Of a stretch of 64,000 nucleotides of DNA, positions 1-8,860 are shown one piece after another. A model generated the notes under the pieces. It was not told where the DNA came from, made no database searches, and worked only from the letters and a program-made list of their open reading frames with translations. The stretch comes from Rugamonas sp. A1-17 (GTDB lineage Bacteria; Pseudomonadota; Gammaproteobacteria; Burkholderiales; Burkholderiaceae_D). The stretch is from positions 62,001 to 126,000 of the forward strand of contig JAJLPB010000016.1 in assembly GCA_025548565.1 (NCBI GenBank). Reading direction: 5' to 3'. Made by a program: the position numbers and the translations under genes. Positions within the stretch are counted from its first letter, which is position 1; every line of letters starts with the position of its first letter.

Positions 1-1
1 T

Positions 2-523
2 ATCGGTCAACTGAACGATTGCTACTGGCAGAGCGATGGGCTGAGCCTGATCAATCGCATGCAGACGCTCGACCTGCGCTACACGCTGGCGGACAATGAC
101 TTGCGCAAGGTGCGTCTGGCGTGCGAGTTGGGCGGCGTGGATGTGGCGTTTCCATTCCTGAGCGATGAAATGCTGGCGTTTTCGGCGCGCTTGTCGCCCA
201 AGGACAAGCTCAATGGAACGCGGCTGCGGTACTTCTTTAAACGGGCTTTGCAAGGTTATCTGCCGGGCGCCATCCTGCGCAAGAAAAAGCACGGCTTCGG
301 CTTGCCGTTCGGCCACTGGCTGCAGCGGGATGCGGGCTTGCAGGGGCTGGTGCTGGACAGTTTGAGCGATCTCAAGAAACGGCAAATCATACGCGCGGAC
401 TTCATCGAACGCCTGATGCGCACCCTGGTCGCCGAACATCCTGCCTACCACGGCACCATGGTGTGGGTGCTGATGATGCTGGAGCAATGGCTGGCCCGGT
501 CAGTTGCACCGGCTGGCAAGTAA
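2..523 (+). CDS. Asparagine synthetase (glutamine-hydrolysing)-like amidotransferase, C-terminal part, cut by window start
   Basis: An open frame runs from base 2 without a start codon, so this is the 3' end of a longer gene of which 173 residues are visible. The sequence carries the hallmark of the asparagine-synthase C-terminal domain: a block ending GGVDVAFPFLSD, followed by K-x-LNGTRLRYFFKRAL and RKKKHGFGLPFGHWL. This domain activates a carboxylate with ATP and accepts ammonia from an N-terminal glutaminase domain, which lies outside the window. XrtA polysaccharide loci usually carry one or two such amidotransferases that are thought to amidate sugars or precursors and not to make asparagine. 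The second copy is at 14472-16397. Its stop overlaps the convergent deacetylase gene by 24 bases. The family is certain; the substrate is unknown. Confidence 0.88.
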   Translation: MGQLNDCYWQSDGLSLINRMQTLDLRYTLADNDLRKVRLACELGGVDVAFPFLSDEMLAFSARLSPKDKLNGTRLRYFFKRALQGYLPGAILRKKKHGFGLPFGHWLQRDAGLQGLVLDSLSDLKKRQIIRADFIERLMRTLVAEHPAYHGTMVWVLMMLEQWLARSVAPAGK

Positions 524-1390
524 CCTCAGGAGAAAGCGCGGCCGGTCCTGCTCCCACGGTGTGTAGCGTGGCAGCTGCAGCGGGTCGCTGGCGGCGTGGG
601 CGGCGCCGGGCGCGGTGGTGACGGCGGCCCGGAAACCCAGCAGGCGGGCCATGTCGGCGTGGCGTTGGTCGAAATCGACACCCGGTTTGCCGTTCGGATA
701 GGCGAACAGCTGGACCGGGGCTTGCGTGAGGTCTTCGAGGGCGGTTTTACCGCGACGCATGTCGGCGTAGGCGTCCACATCGGACTGCATGGCCAGGATG
801 GGATGGGAAGCGGTGTGCGCGCCGATTTCCATGCCCGCTGCCAGCAACGCCCTGACGTCTTCGCTACGCATCATCAATTCTTCTTGCCGGTTCGGAACCA
901 GGCTGCCGGCGAGCGCCTGGCGCTGTTGAACTGGAAGGTACTTGAGCGCTTGCAGCAGCGTTTCTATCGCTTGCTGTTTCTGATGCAGGGTGTGTACCTG
1001 AAGAGCGTCGCAGCCCGGTACCTCCAGGCGCAACACGGGCTGCCGGGCGTGGCGTACGGCGGCGATCACATCGTCGTTCCACATCCGGCCGCCATCGAGG
1101 TAGTCGCTGGCGATGAAGAAGGTGGCATTCAGTCCGAGGCGCTGCAATATCGGCAGCGCGCAGCTGGCGTTGTCGGCGTAGCCGTCGTCAAAGGTGATGC
1201 AGGCGGCGCGCGCCGGCAGCGTGCCCCGGCGCAGCCGCCCGATGGCGCAGCTCAAGGGCAAGACGTGGAAGCAACGCTTGAGCAAAGACATGTGGCGTTC
1301 GAATTGGCGGGCATCCGGCAATGCCGGCTGCAAGGGGTCGGGCCGCGCCAGTACGCGGTGGTAGACCAGTATCGACAGGCACCGGTTCAC
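500..1390 (-). CDS. Polysaccharide deacetylase family protein
   Basis: Protein of 296 residues with a NodB-type (carbohydrate esterase 4) deacetylase fold. The metal-site motifs are intact: TFDDGYADN at about 66-74 and HTASHP at about 192-197 (H192 and H196). A YHRV motif near residue 10 and a late R-Y-T-P-W segment are typical of the family. I chose GTG at 1390 as the start because it overlaps the TGA of the upstream ligase gene as GTGA, which indicates translational coupling. The frame stays open further upstream, but there it only shadows the ligase. The enzyme probably removes N-acetyl groups from the secreted glycan or its precursor. There is no clear signal peptide. It differs from the XrtA-type deacetylase at 21377-22210. 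Confidence 0.85.
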   Translation of the reverse strand: MNRCLSILVYHRVLARPDPLQPALPDARQFERHMSLLKRCFHVLPLSCAIGRLRRGTLPARAACITFDDGYADNASCALPILQRLGLNATFFIASDYLDGGRMWNDDVIAAVRHARQPVLRLEVPGCDALQVHTLHQKQQAIETLLQALKYLPVQQRQALAGSLVPNRQEELMMRSEDVRALLAAGMEIGAHTASHPILAMQSDVDAYADMRRGKTALEDLTQAPVQLFAYPNGKPGVDFDQRHADMARLLGFRAAVTTAPGAAHAASDPLQLPRYTPWEQDRPRFLLRLLASRCN

Positions 1391-2682
1391 GGCTGCCCGA
1401 CCGCCCGATGGCGGCTCTCGAGCGGGCCTTGCACTGCGCGGTTGACGGCATGCTGCCGTTCGGCGACCAGCACACGGGTGGCGATGATGATGGCCATCAA
1501 ATAGTAGGGGACGTCGAAATACAGCAGGCTCAGAAACGCCCCGCCGACCGCAAAGCCGACGAAGCTCGCTTGTACCATAATGGCCAGTTGTTGCGCCCAC
1601 TCCAGTTCAGACCGGTCCACGCTGTGGCGCGCGATCCACGCGGCCGAGCGCCAGGTCAGTCCGAGCAGCAGCAGGTAGAGCGCCAGGCCGACAAAGCCAT
1701 GTTCGCCCAAGGCCTGGAAATAGATGCTGTGCGCGGCGTGGATATCGTGCGGATCGGGCGCGTAGAGGAAGAAGGCGCGTGGTTCGGCGATATCGAAACC
1801 GCCGCCGAAGAAGCGGTCTTTCGCCAGATTCCATGCCATATGCCAGGCGTTGATGCGGCCCATCGCCGACTCGTCCTCCTGATAGGCGCCGATGCTGTCC
1901 ATGCGCTCGCTCCAGCGCTCCGGCATGAACAGCAGGGCCAGCGGCACCAGCACCGCGAGCATGAGGCCGCCGGCCAGCTTGTGGCGGCTCCTGGACCACA
2001 TCACCACGATCATGGCGGCAATCGCGAGCAGCGCGCCGCGCGAGTATGAGCCCAGCGCCGCCAGCGCGCTGAGCAGCATTGCCGCGCCCAGGCCAAGCCG
2101 CAGCCAGCGGCTGGCGCTGCGCAATTGCAGGTAGCGCAGCAGCGGAATGGTCATGATCAGGGCCAGCGCGATCTCGTTGTTGTCGCCGATGAACGTGCCT
2201 TCCGGCCCCCACACGCGGTCGACACCGCCGCTGCGGATGGTGAACAGGCCGCCCTTGATGCCGTAGTAGCCCACGGACATGGCGAGCACCCACATCAGGC
2301 GGTGCACGTCTTCGCGCGTGCGTATCACCATCATGGTTACCAGCGTCATCAGCATGATCTTCATCACCTTGCTCCACTGCGCGTAGGCGGTCTCGGGGAA
2401 CATGGCGAACAAGGTGGTGACGTTCATCCACAGGATCAGCACGATCAGCACGTAGGTGATGGGCGATGCCGGCAAGGTTTTGGACAGGCGCGAGCTTGCC
2501 AGACTGAATAGTGTCGCGATGGCGACAATATAGGCGAACGGAAAGGTGGCGGCGAAGCCCCAGCTCTGCGTGTGGGGATTCATCACGCTGATCCACACCC
2601 ACATCAGCACGCCGTTGACCGGATTGCGCAAGATCAGCGGCAGGCTGCCAAAGATGATAAGGGTGATCAGGATGTCGCGCAT
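1387..2682 (-). CDS. Putative O-glycosylation/O-antigen ligase, exosortase A system-associated (Wzy/WaaL superfamily)
   Basis: Integral membrane protein of 431 residues with many hydrophobic segments and a large extracytoplasmic loop near the C-terminus. The start MRDILITLIIFGSLPLIL, the WVWISVMNPHTQSWGFA segment and the late HSIYFQALGEHGFVGLALY segment match the exosortase-A-associated ligase family (TIGR03097 type) of the O-antigen ligase/polymerase superfamily. Such proteins transfer or polymerise undecaprenyl-linked glycan on the periplasmic side. I chose ATG at 2682; the frame extends 25 codons upstream, but that stretch looks non-coding. The downstream deacetylase is translationally coupled by a GTGA overlap. 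Whether it ligates or polymerises cannot be told from sequence. Confidence 0.85.
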   Translation of the reverse strand: MRDILITLIIFGSLPLILRNPVNGVLMWVWISVMNPHTQSWGFAATFPFAYIVAIATLFSLASSRLSKTLPASPITYVLIVLILWMNVTTLFAMFPETAYAQWSKVMKIMLMTLVTMMVIRTREDVHRLMWVLAMSVGYYGIKGGLFTIRSGGVDRVWGPEGTFIGDNNEIALALIMTIPLLRYLQLRSASRWLRLGLGAAMLLSALAALGSYSRGALLAIAAMIVVMWSRSRHKLAGGLMLAVLVPLALLFMPERWSERMDSIGAYQEDESAMGRINAWHMAWNLAKDRFFGGGFDIAEPRAFFLYAPDPHDIHAAHSIYFQALGEHGFVGLALYLLLLGLTWRSAAWIARHSVDRSELEWAQQLAIMVQASFVGFAVGGAFLSLLYFDVPYYLMAIIIATRVLVAERQHAVNRAVQGPLESRHRAVGQP

Positions 2683-2766
2683 GGCCGGGAGCACTCGTTG
2701 ATGCGGCTCAACGTTGTAACTGAGCCTGTCACTACACTGGATTGTCACGTTCCGCAATCATAGGAT

Positions 2767-4863
2767 ATGGGGGAGGCGCTCTTGTTGACCGTTCTCATGG
2801 CGACCTGCGATGGCGCGCAGACATTGCCCAAGGTGCTAGACGGCTATTGCCGGTTGCACGCACCGCGCCGCGCCTGGCAGCTGATCATCGTCGAGAATGG
2901 CAGCCGCGACGGCACCGGCGCGGTCGTGGCGCGATATCGGGACCGTCTGCCGTTGCATTTGCTGAGCAGTCCACGCAAGGGCAAGAACGCGGCCCTGAAC
3001 CTGGCGGTGGAATGGGCGCTGCGCAGCGACGAGAACGATGGCCTGTTCATTTTCACCGATGACGATGCGACCCCGGCGCCGGACTGGCTGCTGCAATGGG
3101 AGCGCTGCGCCGCCGCCCATGCGCAATACAAGGTGTTCGGCGGCGCGATAGAGGCTGACTGGGCCGAACCGCCGCCCGCGTGGCTGCTCCGCCTGGTGCC
3201 GATGGGCCTGACGTTCGGCCTGACTTCGTCCGAGTTGGCCGAAGGGCCGGTATTTCCGGGACTGGTGTGGGGCGCGAACATGGCGGTGCGGCGTTCGGTC
3301 TTCGCGGCCGGCTATCGTTACGATACTTCGATCGGTCCCAACGGCCATGCCTACGCCATGGGCAGCGAGACGGAGCTGACGCGCCGTCTGGCGTTGGCTG
3401 GTCACACGGCGTGTTTCTATCCGCACGCGCGGGTCTTTCATTTCGTCCGGGCCCGGCAGTTGACGCTGGAGTATGTGCTTGAGAAGGCATGGCGTTTCGG
3501 GCGTGGAAAGTTTCGCCAGGACTCGCCGGGCACCTATCCCGAATGGCGCGGCATGCCGCGCTGGATGCTGGCGCGCTTCTTGCGCGAGTGCGGCGGCTAT
3601 CTGCGCGCCAGCCTGCAGGGCGACGCCGATGCGCGCTTCCGGCGGCGTTGGGAGCTGGCCTATCTGCGCGGCTATTTTTTCGAGGCCAGGCTGGGGCGCC
3701 GCAAGCTTGGCAAACGGGTGCTGATCACCAGCTATTCAGGCGAGCTCGGCGGCATGGAGATGCGCATGGCGCAGGAAGTGCGCTATCTGCGCCTGGGCGG
3801 CGCCGACGGCAGCCTGGCGCTGCGCCGCTTTGCCGGCATCGACGCCTGGGCGGGGCGGCTGGCGCGCGAGCAGATCGTGGTGGCGGAATTCGATCCGCCG
3901 CGCTTCTTCGAGCAATGGGGCTGGCGACGCTGGAACTTGCTGCGGGCGCGGCTCTGGGCTGCCGGGCGGCTGCGCGCGTTTCGCGCCGACCTGGTGCATG
4001 TGGCGTGGTGCTGGACCAACTACGGTGCCTCCGTGTTGTGGCTGGCTGGCTACTGCCGGCTGCCGGTCGTGATCAGCGTGCACAACGCCTTTCCTGAGGC
4101 GGAAATCAGCGACTGGCACCAACCCTTGCTGCGCCAGGCGTTTTCCGCGGTGCGCGGAGTGTATGCCGTGTCGCGCTCGGCGATGGCGCACTTCATGGCG
4201 ATCTACCAACCGTATCTGCCCGCCAGCACGCGGATGGCGGTCATTCCGAACTGCGTCGACACCGACAGGTTTGTGCCGGGCCCCCATTTGCGCCATGCGG
4301 CGCGCAGCGCGTTGCGGTTGCCGGAGGATGCATTGGTCATCGGGGCGGCGGCACGCCTGTCGGAGCAAAAGCGGCCGGAATTGTTGCTCGATTTGTTTGT
4401 GTTGGTGCGGCGCCAGTTTCCACAGCTGCATCTGGTCATGATGGGCAGCGGGCCGCTGGAGACGGCGCTGCGCGACAGGGTGCGGGCGGCGGGGCTAAGC
4501 TCGTGCGTGGTGTTCACAGGCTTTGTGAGCGAGGTGGAAGCGCTGTTGCCGGCGCTGGACCTGCACATATTAATGAGCCGCAGCGAAGGTTTCGGTATTG
4601 CGACCATCGAAGCGATGGCCTGCGGCGTTCCGGTCGTGGCAACCGAAGTGCCCGGCAGCACGGACATCCTGCGCGACAGCGGCGGCGGCGTGCTGGTTCC
4701 TGCCGACGATGTGCACGCCGCGTCGGCCATCGTTGCCGATCTGCTCGCCGATCCTGGCCGGCGGGAAGTCATGGGCAACCAAGCTCGCAAGGAGGCGGTG
4801 GAACTCTATAGTTCCGCAGTGGTGGGCAGGCAGGTACTTGCCTTTTACGACCAGCTGATCTGA
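2767..4863 (+). CDS. Bifunctional glycosyltransferase: GT2 domain fused to GT4 domain
   Basis: Protein of up to 698 residues with two complete glycosyltransferase modules. Residues 1 to about 310 are GT-A type (family 2), with an N-terminal LMATCDGA segment, the DDDATPAPDWL metal-binding region and GSETELTRRL. From about residue 318 a GT-B/GT4 module begins (ITSYSGELGGMEMRM) and holds the donor-site signature SEGFGIATIEAMACGVPVV. It probably adds two sugars during repeat-unit assembly at the inner membrane. The start is uncertain: ATG 2767 has its purine-rich AGGA only 2-3 bases away, whereas TTG at 2782 or 2785 is preceded at good spacing by GGGGGAGG (2769-2776). It is divergent from the ligase gene and is the first gene of a plus-strand operon ending at 10045. 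Confidence 0.86.
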   Translation: MGEALLLTVLMATCDGAQTLPKVLDGYCRLHAPRRAWQLIIVENGSRDGTGAVVARYRDRLPLHLLSSPRKGKNAALNLAVEWALRSDENDGLFIFTDDDATPAPDWLLQWERCAAAHAQYKVFGGAIEADWAEPPPAWLLRLVPMGLTFGLTSSELAEGPVFPGLVWGANMAVRRSVFAAGYRYDTSIGPNGHAYAMGSETELTRRLALAGHTACFYPHARVFHFVRARQLTLEYVLEKAWRFGRGKFRQDSPGTYPEWRGMPRWMLARFLRECGGYLRASLQGDADARFRRRWELAYLRGYFFEARLGRRKLGKRVLITSYSGELGGMEMRMAQEVRYLRLGGADGSLALRRFAGIDAWAGRLAREQIVVAEFDPPRFFEQWGWRRWNLLRARLWAAGRLRAFRADLVHVAWCWTNYGASVLWLAGYCRLPVVISVHNAFPEAEISDWHQPLLRQAFSAVRGVYAVSRSAMAHFMAIYQPYLPASTRMAVIPNCVDTDRFVPGPHLRHAARSALRLPEDALVIGAAARLSEQKRPELLLDLFVLVRRQFPQLHLVMMGSGPLETALRDRVRAAGLSSCVVFTGFVSEVEALLPALDLHILMSRSEGFGIATIEAMACGVPVVATEVPGSTDILRDSGGGVLVPADDVHAASAIVADLLADPGRREVMGNQARKEAVELYSSAVVGRQVLAFYDQLI

Positions 4864-4873
4864 GGCGGACACC

Positions 4874-6316
4874 ATGCAAGCGCGCCTGTCCTTCGCGGTT
4901 TCCTTTGGCGAGAAATACACGCTGCTGCTGCTGAACACGGTCGGCATGATGGTGCTGGCGCGGCTATTGACGCCAGCCGAGATCGGCGTCTACGCGGTGG
5001 GTGCGGTGCTGGCCGGCCTGGCGCAGGCCGTGCGGGATTTTGGTGTCGGACCTTACGTGATCCAGGAAAAGCATCTGACCGGGGACAAGCTGCGCGCCGC
5101 GCTGGGGACCAGCATCCTGGTCGCCTGGTCGCTGGCGGCGGTGGTGCTGTTCGGTAGCGGTGTGGCGGCGCGGTTTTATCGGGATCCGCGTTTGAGCACG
5201 GTGCTGCAGCTGTTGTCGATCAACTTTCTGCTGATCCCCTTCAGCTCGCTGGCGCTGCCGTATCTGCGGCGCCAGATGCGTTTCTCTTCCATCTTCGCGA
5301 TCAACACGGTCAGCACCGCCGCGCAATTACTGGTGTCGGTAACGCTGGCCTGGCTGGGGTATAGCTATCTGAGCCTGGTCTGGGGCGCGGTTGCCGGCAC
5401 CACTGCAGCGTTGCTGGCAAGCCTGTGCTGCTGGCCGCCAGGCCTGCCGCGCTGGCCCGCGCGGCGCGGCATGGCGGCGATCCTGTCGTTCGGTTCGATC
5501 TCCACCGTCAGCAGCGTGATCGATGAACTGGGCGTGGCAGCCCCCGATCTGATCGTCGGCAAGATGATCGGCGTCGCGGAGGTGGGCATCTTCGGCAAGG
5601 CGCAGGGCGTGCTGAACGTGTTCAATCAGCTGGTGACCGGCGCCATTTCGCCGGTGGTGTTTCCATTGTTCTCCGCGCAGGCGCGCGCAGGCGACGATCT
5701 GCGGCAGGCCTACCTGACCACGGCCAGCTATATGACCGTGCTGGCCTGGCCGTTCTTTGGCTTCGTGGCCATCATGGCGCCGGCCGTGGTGCGGGTGTTG
5801 TACGGCGAGCAGTGGGATGCGTGCGTCCCGTTGATACGCATCATATGCCTGTCGAGCGCCTTGTATAGCATGTTTAGCATGGCACGCTATCTGTTCGTGG
5901 CGATGGGGGCGGTCGGCACGCAAGCCAAGCTGGATGCGCTGTCGGTGCCGGTGCGCGTGTGCGCGGTGCTGTTGGCGGCACCGCTGGGCTTGAAATGGGT
6001 GGCGTGGGGCGTCGTGCTCGGCGGGGTGTTCCGGAGTATCTGGACGTTTCGCTATTTGCGCCAGTTGGCCGGGCTGGAATTGATGGCCTTGCTGAGCGCG
6101 CTGAGGCGCAGCGGGGTGGTGGCACTGGTGAGCTTGAGCGGACCGCTGTTGTTGGCGTGGCGTCCCCAGCCGGCGGCGCATGCGCTGGTTCAGTTGTCGG
6201 TGGCGGCGCTGATCGCGTTGCCGCTGTGGTTGGCGGCAATTTTGCTGGTCCAGCATGAGCTGGCCGCAGAGTGCGCGCTGGCAGGCCGCAAGGTCAGGGC
6301 GAGATTAGGAAGGTAG
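4874..6316 (+). CDS. Lipopolysaccharide/exopolysaccharide flippase (MOP superfamily, Wzx-like)
   Basis: Protein of 480 residues with about 12-14 hydrophobic segments and the N-terminal pattern of the polysaccharide transporter family (SFGEKYTLLLLNTVGMMVL, then ARLLTPAEIGVYAVG). Flippases of this type move undecaprenyl-PP-linked repeat units across the inner membrane. It lies 10 bases after the GT2-GT4 fusion and 9 bases before the next glycosyltransferase, so it belongs to the same transcript. It is the only flippase visible in the locus and is therefore the likely partner of one of the two ligase/polymerase-like proteins (1387-2682 or 29557-31917). Confidence 0.9.
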   Translation: MQARLSFAVSFGEKYTLLLLNTVGMMVLARLLTPAEIGVYAVGAVLAGLAQAVRDFGVGPYVIQEKHLTGDKLRAALGTSILVAWSLAAVVLFGSGVAARFYRDPRLSTVLQLLSINFLLIPFSSLALPYLRRQMRFSSIFAINTVSTAAQLLVSVTLAWLGYSYLSLVWGAVAGTTAALLASLCCWPPGLPRWPARRGMAAILSFGSISTVSSVIDELGVAAPDLIVGKMIGVAEVGIFGKAQGVLNVFNQLVTGAISPVVFPLFSAQARAGDDLRQAYLTTASYMTVLAWPFFGFVAIMAPAVVRVLYGEQWDACVPLIRIICLSSALYSMFSMARYLFVAMGAVGTQAKLDALSVPVRVCAVLLAAPLGLKWVAWGVVLGGVFRSIWTFRYLRQLAGLELMALLSALRRSGVVALVSLSGPLLLAWRPQPAAHALVQLSVAALIALPLWLAAILLVQHELAAECALAGRKVRARLGR

Positions 6317-6325
6317 AGGCCACTT

Positions 6326-7399
6326 ATGCGCGTAGGAATCCTGTCATATCCCATGTTGTTCCAGCGCGAAGGCGGCCTGCAAGTGCAGGTGCGGTCTACC
6401 GTACGCGCCCTGCAGGAACAATCGGCGCCCGGCCTGGAAGTGGCGCTGGTCGACGCCAACCGCCAGCGCCTGGACCAGTTCGACCTGATTCATGTTTTCT
6501 CGGCGATCAACGGCAATCACCGGCTGGTGGAGCTGGCGGTCGACCTCGGCGTGCCGGTGGTGCTGTCGCCAGTGCTGTCGCCTGGCTGGGGCCGCCTGGA
6601 TGGCATGCGAGCCCGGATCGCCGACAGCCTGACCGGGCACCTGACGGGGTGGAATGTGCAGACCAGCTATGCGCAGACCAAGCGCGCGCTGCAACTGGCG
6701 CAGATGGTGATCGCGCTGGGCGCGGCCGAGCGTGACGCTATCGTCAGCGCATTCCAGATACCCGTTGGGAACATTCGCATGCTGCCGAACGGCATCAGTC
6801 CGCACTTCTTCGGCGCGCGGCAGGAAGAGTTTCGCCGCTGCACGGGCTTGACCGGTCCGTTTGTGTTGATGGTGGGGGCGATCTCGCCCTACAAAAATCA
6901 GTTGGGCCTGGTGCGCGCCCTGGCGCAGACGGGATTGCCGGTGGTGCTGATCGGCCGGGCGCAGCGCCAGCACCAGGGCTATTTGCAGCAGCTGTTGGCG
7001 TTGCCCCGCGTGCGCTGGCTGGGCCAGCTCGAGCATGACGATCCGCTGCTGGCCAGCGCGTACGCCAGCGCGTCGGTGTTGGCGCTGCCCAGCCATGGCG
7101 AAGTGTTTCCCTTGTCGGTGCTGGAAGCGCTCGCGGCCGGCACGCCGGTGGTGATGACCGATGAAAGCGCACTCAACCTTCCCAACAGCAAGTTCGCCCT
7201 GAGGCAGTTGCACTGGGATGACGCGGCCGGCTTGCGCCAGGCAATTGTCGAACTGATCGCCCACCCGCCGGAACGGGCGCTGGTGTGTGGGCTGGTCGAG
7301 CGTTTCAGCTGGCAGCGCGTCGCCGAGCAGATGGTGGCTTGCTATACCGAGCTGTTTCACCGGTCGCGCCGGGTGCAAGAGGCGTGCCGTGCTGTTTAA
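6326..7399 (+). CDS. Glycosyltransferase family 4 protein
   Basis: Protein of 357 residues with the GT-B fold of family GT4. The N-terminus has a FQREGGLQVQV nucleotide-sugar/acceptor loop. The C-terminal half carries VGAISPYKNQLGLVRAL and the donor-site motif HGEVFPLSVLEALAAGTPVV, with the E-x7-E spacing approximated. It transfers a sugar from an activated donor to the growing lipid-linked oligosaccharide on the cytoplasmic face. The stop overlaps the start of the next gene by 11 bases. The sugar specificity cannot be read from the sequence. Confidence 0.88.
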   Translation: MRVGILSYPMLFQREGGLQVQVRSTVRALQEQSAPGLEVALVDANRQRLDQFDLIHVFSAINGNHRLVELAVDLGVPVVLSPVLSPGWGRLDGMRARIADSLTGHLTGWNVQTSYAQTKRALQLAQMVIALGAAERDAIVSAFQIPVGNIRMLPNGISPHFFGARQEEFRRCTGLTGPFVLMVGAISPYKNQLGLVRALAQTGLPVVLIGRAQRQHQGYLQQLLALPRVRWLGQLEHDDPLLASAYASASVLALPSHGEVFPLSVLEALAAGTPVVMTDESALNLPNSKFALRQLHWDDAAGLRQAIVELIAHPPERALVCGLVERFSWQRVAEQMVACYTELFHRSRRVQEACRAV

Positions 7400-8858
7400 T
7401 TCGTTCGGTTTTCTGTTTCTGTATCTACCGGCCGTACTGGCCGGGTATTTTGTGCTGGCCAAGCTGCGCCCCCGGTGGGCGATTCCCTGGCTGGCGCTGG
7501 CGTCGCTGTGTTTCTATGGCTACTGGGATTGGCGCTACCTGCCGCTATTGATGGCATCGATCAGCCTCAACTACTGGTGCGCGGCGCGTATGCTGGCGTC
7601 CCACAGCCGGCGCAAGCAATGGTTGGTGTCCGGCTTGACGGCGAACCTGGCCTTGCTTGGCTATTACAAGTATGCGAACTTCTTCATGGCCGGCGTCGGC
7701 ACGCTGCTTGGCGCGCCGTTGCACGGCTGGGATATCGTGCTGCCGATCGGAATCTCCTTCTTCACTTTCACGCAGATTGCTTTCCTGGCCGATTGCTATC
7801 GCGGCTTGGCAGGAGAGTACCGCTTCATTCACTACGTCTTGTTTGTCAGCTATTTCCCGCACCTGATCGCCGGGCCGGTGCTGCACCACAAGGAAATGAT
7901 GCCGCAGTTCGAACGGCCGCCGGGATTGAATGCCGCGGACGTCGCCGTGGGGCTGTCCATTTTTGTCGTCGGGCTGGCAAAAAAGGTGCTGCTGGCCGAT
8001 CCGCTGTCGCCGCTGGTTGGACCCGTGTTCGCGGTCCAGGCTCATCCGCAGCTGATCGAGGCCTGGATAGGTGCGCTGGCTTACACCTTCCAGCTGTACT
8101 TCGATTTCTCGGGCTATTCCGACATGGCGATCGGCCTGTCGCGCTTGTTTGGCGTGCAGTTGCCGTTGAATTTTAATTCTCCGTATCAGGCGGGCGATAT
8201 CGGTGAGTTCTGGCGGCGCTGGCACATGTCGTTGTCGCGTTTCTTGCGCGACTATCTGTATGTGCCGCTAGGCGGCAACCGCCACCACAGGGTTCGCAAC
8301 CTGATGTTGACCATGCTGCTGGGCGGCTTGTGGCACGGCGCCGGTTGGACGTTTGTGGCGTGGGGAGGCCTGCACGGCATCTATCTGGTGCTGCATCGCG
8401 GATGGATCGCGTGGGCGGGGAAGGGCCTGCCGCAGTGGTGGAGCCGGTGCCTGACTTTTCTTGCGGTCGTGGTCGCGTGGGTGGTGTTCCGGGCGCCGGA
8501 CCTGGCCACGGCCGGCGATATCCTGCGGGGGATGGCAGGTGCAAATGGCCTGGCCTTGCCGCACGGATTGGCAGCCTATGCGCCATATTTTCACGCCGGC
8601 GCGCGGTTCTCCGGCATACGCTGGATCGATTTCAGCGGTGTCGGCGTGCTGGTGCTGGGTCTTGCGGCGCTACTGGCCTTCATGGCGCCAAACACGCAGG
8701 AGATCTTCTGCCATTACGCTCCCTGCGGCGCGGTGCAACGGCGCCTGCACTGGTCGTGGCGGCCGCGCAAGACATGGAGCCTGGCGTTTTCCCTGTTGTT
8801 TCTTGGTTGCCTGTTCAGCATGAACCGCGTCAGCGAATTCCTCTACTTTCAATTTTGA
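7389..8858 (+). CDS. MBOAT family membrane-bound O-acyltransferase (AlgI-like)
   Basis: Multi-pass membrane protein of 489 residues. I start it at GTG 7389, because MLFNSFGFLFLYLPAVL is the usual N-terminus of AlgI-like proteins; the open frame upstream is a shadow of the glycosyltransferase. The family signature DFSGYSDMAIGLSRLFG and the active-site histidine region GLWHGAGWTFVAWGGLHG are both present. AlgI-type MBOATs pass acetyl groups across the membrane to modify exported polysaccharide, together with an SGNH-type periplasmic partner. The next gene, two bases downstream, encodes a protein of that type, so the pair is likely to O-acylate the exopolysaccharide. Confidence 0.92.
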   Translation: MLFNSFGFLFLYLPAVLAGYFVLAKLRPRWAIPWLALASLCFYGYWDWRYLPLLMASISLNYWCAARMLASHSRRKQWLVSGLTANLALLGYYKYANFFMAGVGTLLGAPLHGWDIVLPIGISFFTFTQIAFLADCYRGLAGEYRFIHYVLFVSYFPHLIAGPVLHHKEMMPQFERPPGLNAADVAVGLSIFVVGLAKKVLLADPLSPLVGPVFAVQAHPQLIEAWIGALAYTFQLYFDFSGYSDMAIGLSRLFGVQLPLNFNSPYQAGDIGEFWRRWHMSLSRFLRDYLYVPLGGNRHHRVRNLMLTMLLGGLWHGAGWTFVAWGGLHGIYLVLHRGWIAWAGKGLPQWWSRCLTFLAVVVAWVVFRAPDLATAGDILRGMAGANGLALPHGLAAYAPYFHAGARFSGIRWIDFSGVGVLVLGLAALLAFMAPNTQEIFCHYAPCGAVQRRLHWSWRPRKTWSLAFSLLFLGCLFSMNRVSEFLYFQF

Positions 8859-8860
8859 AC

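Noticed and set aside
1387..1600. Longer N-terminus (366 residues) for the deacetylase at 500-1390
   Set aside because: The extra 70 residues are Arg/Pro-rich shadow of the ligase gene, while GTG 1390 forms a GTGA overlap and starts the conserved domain.
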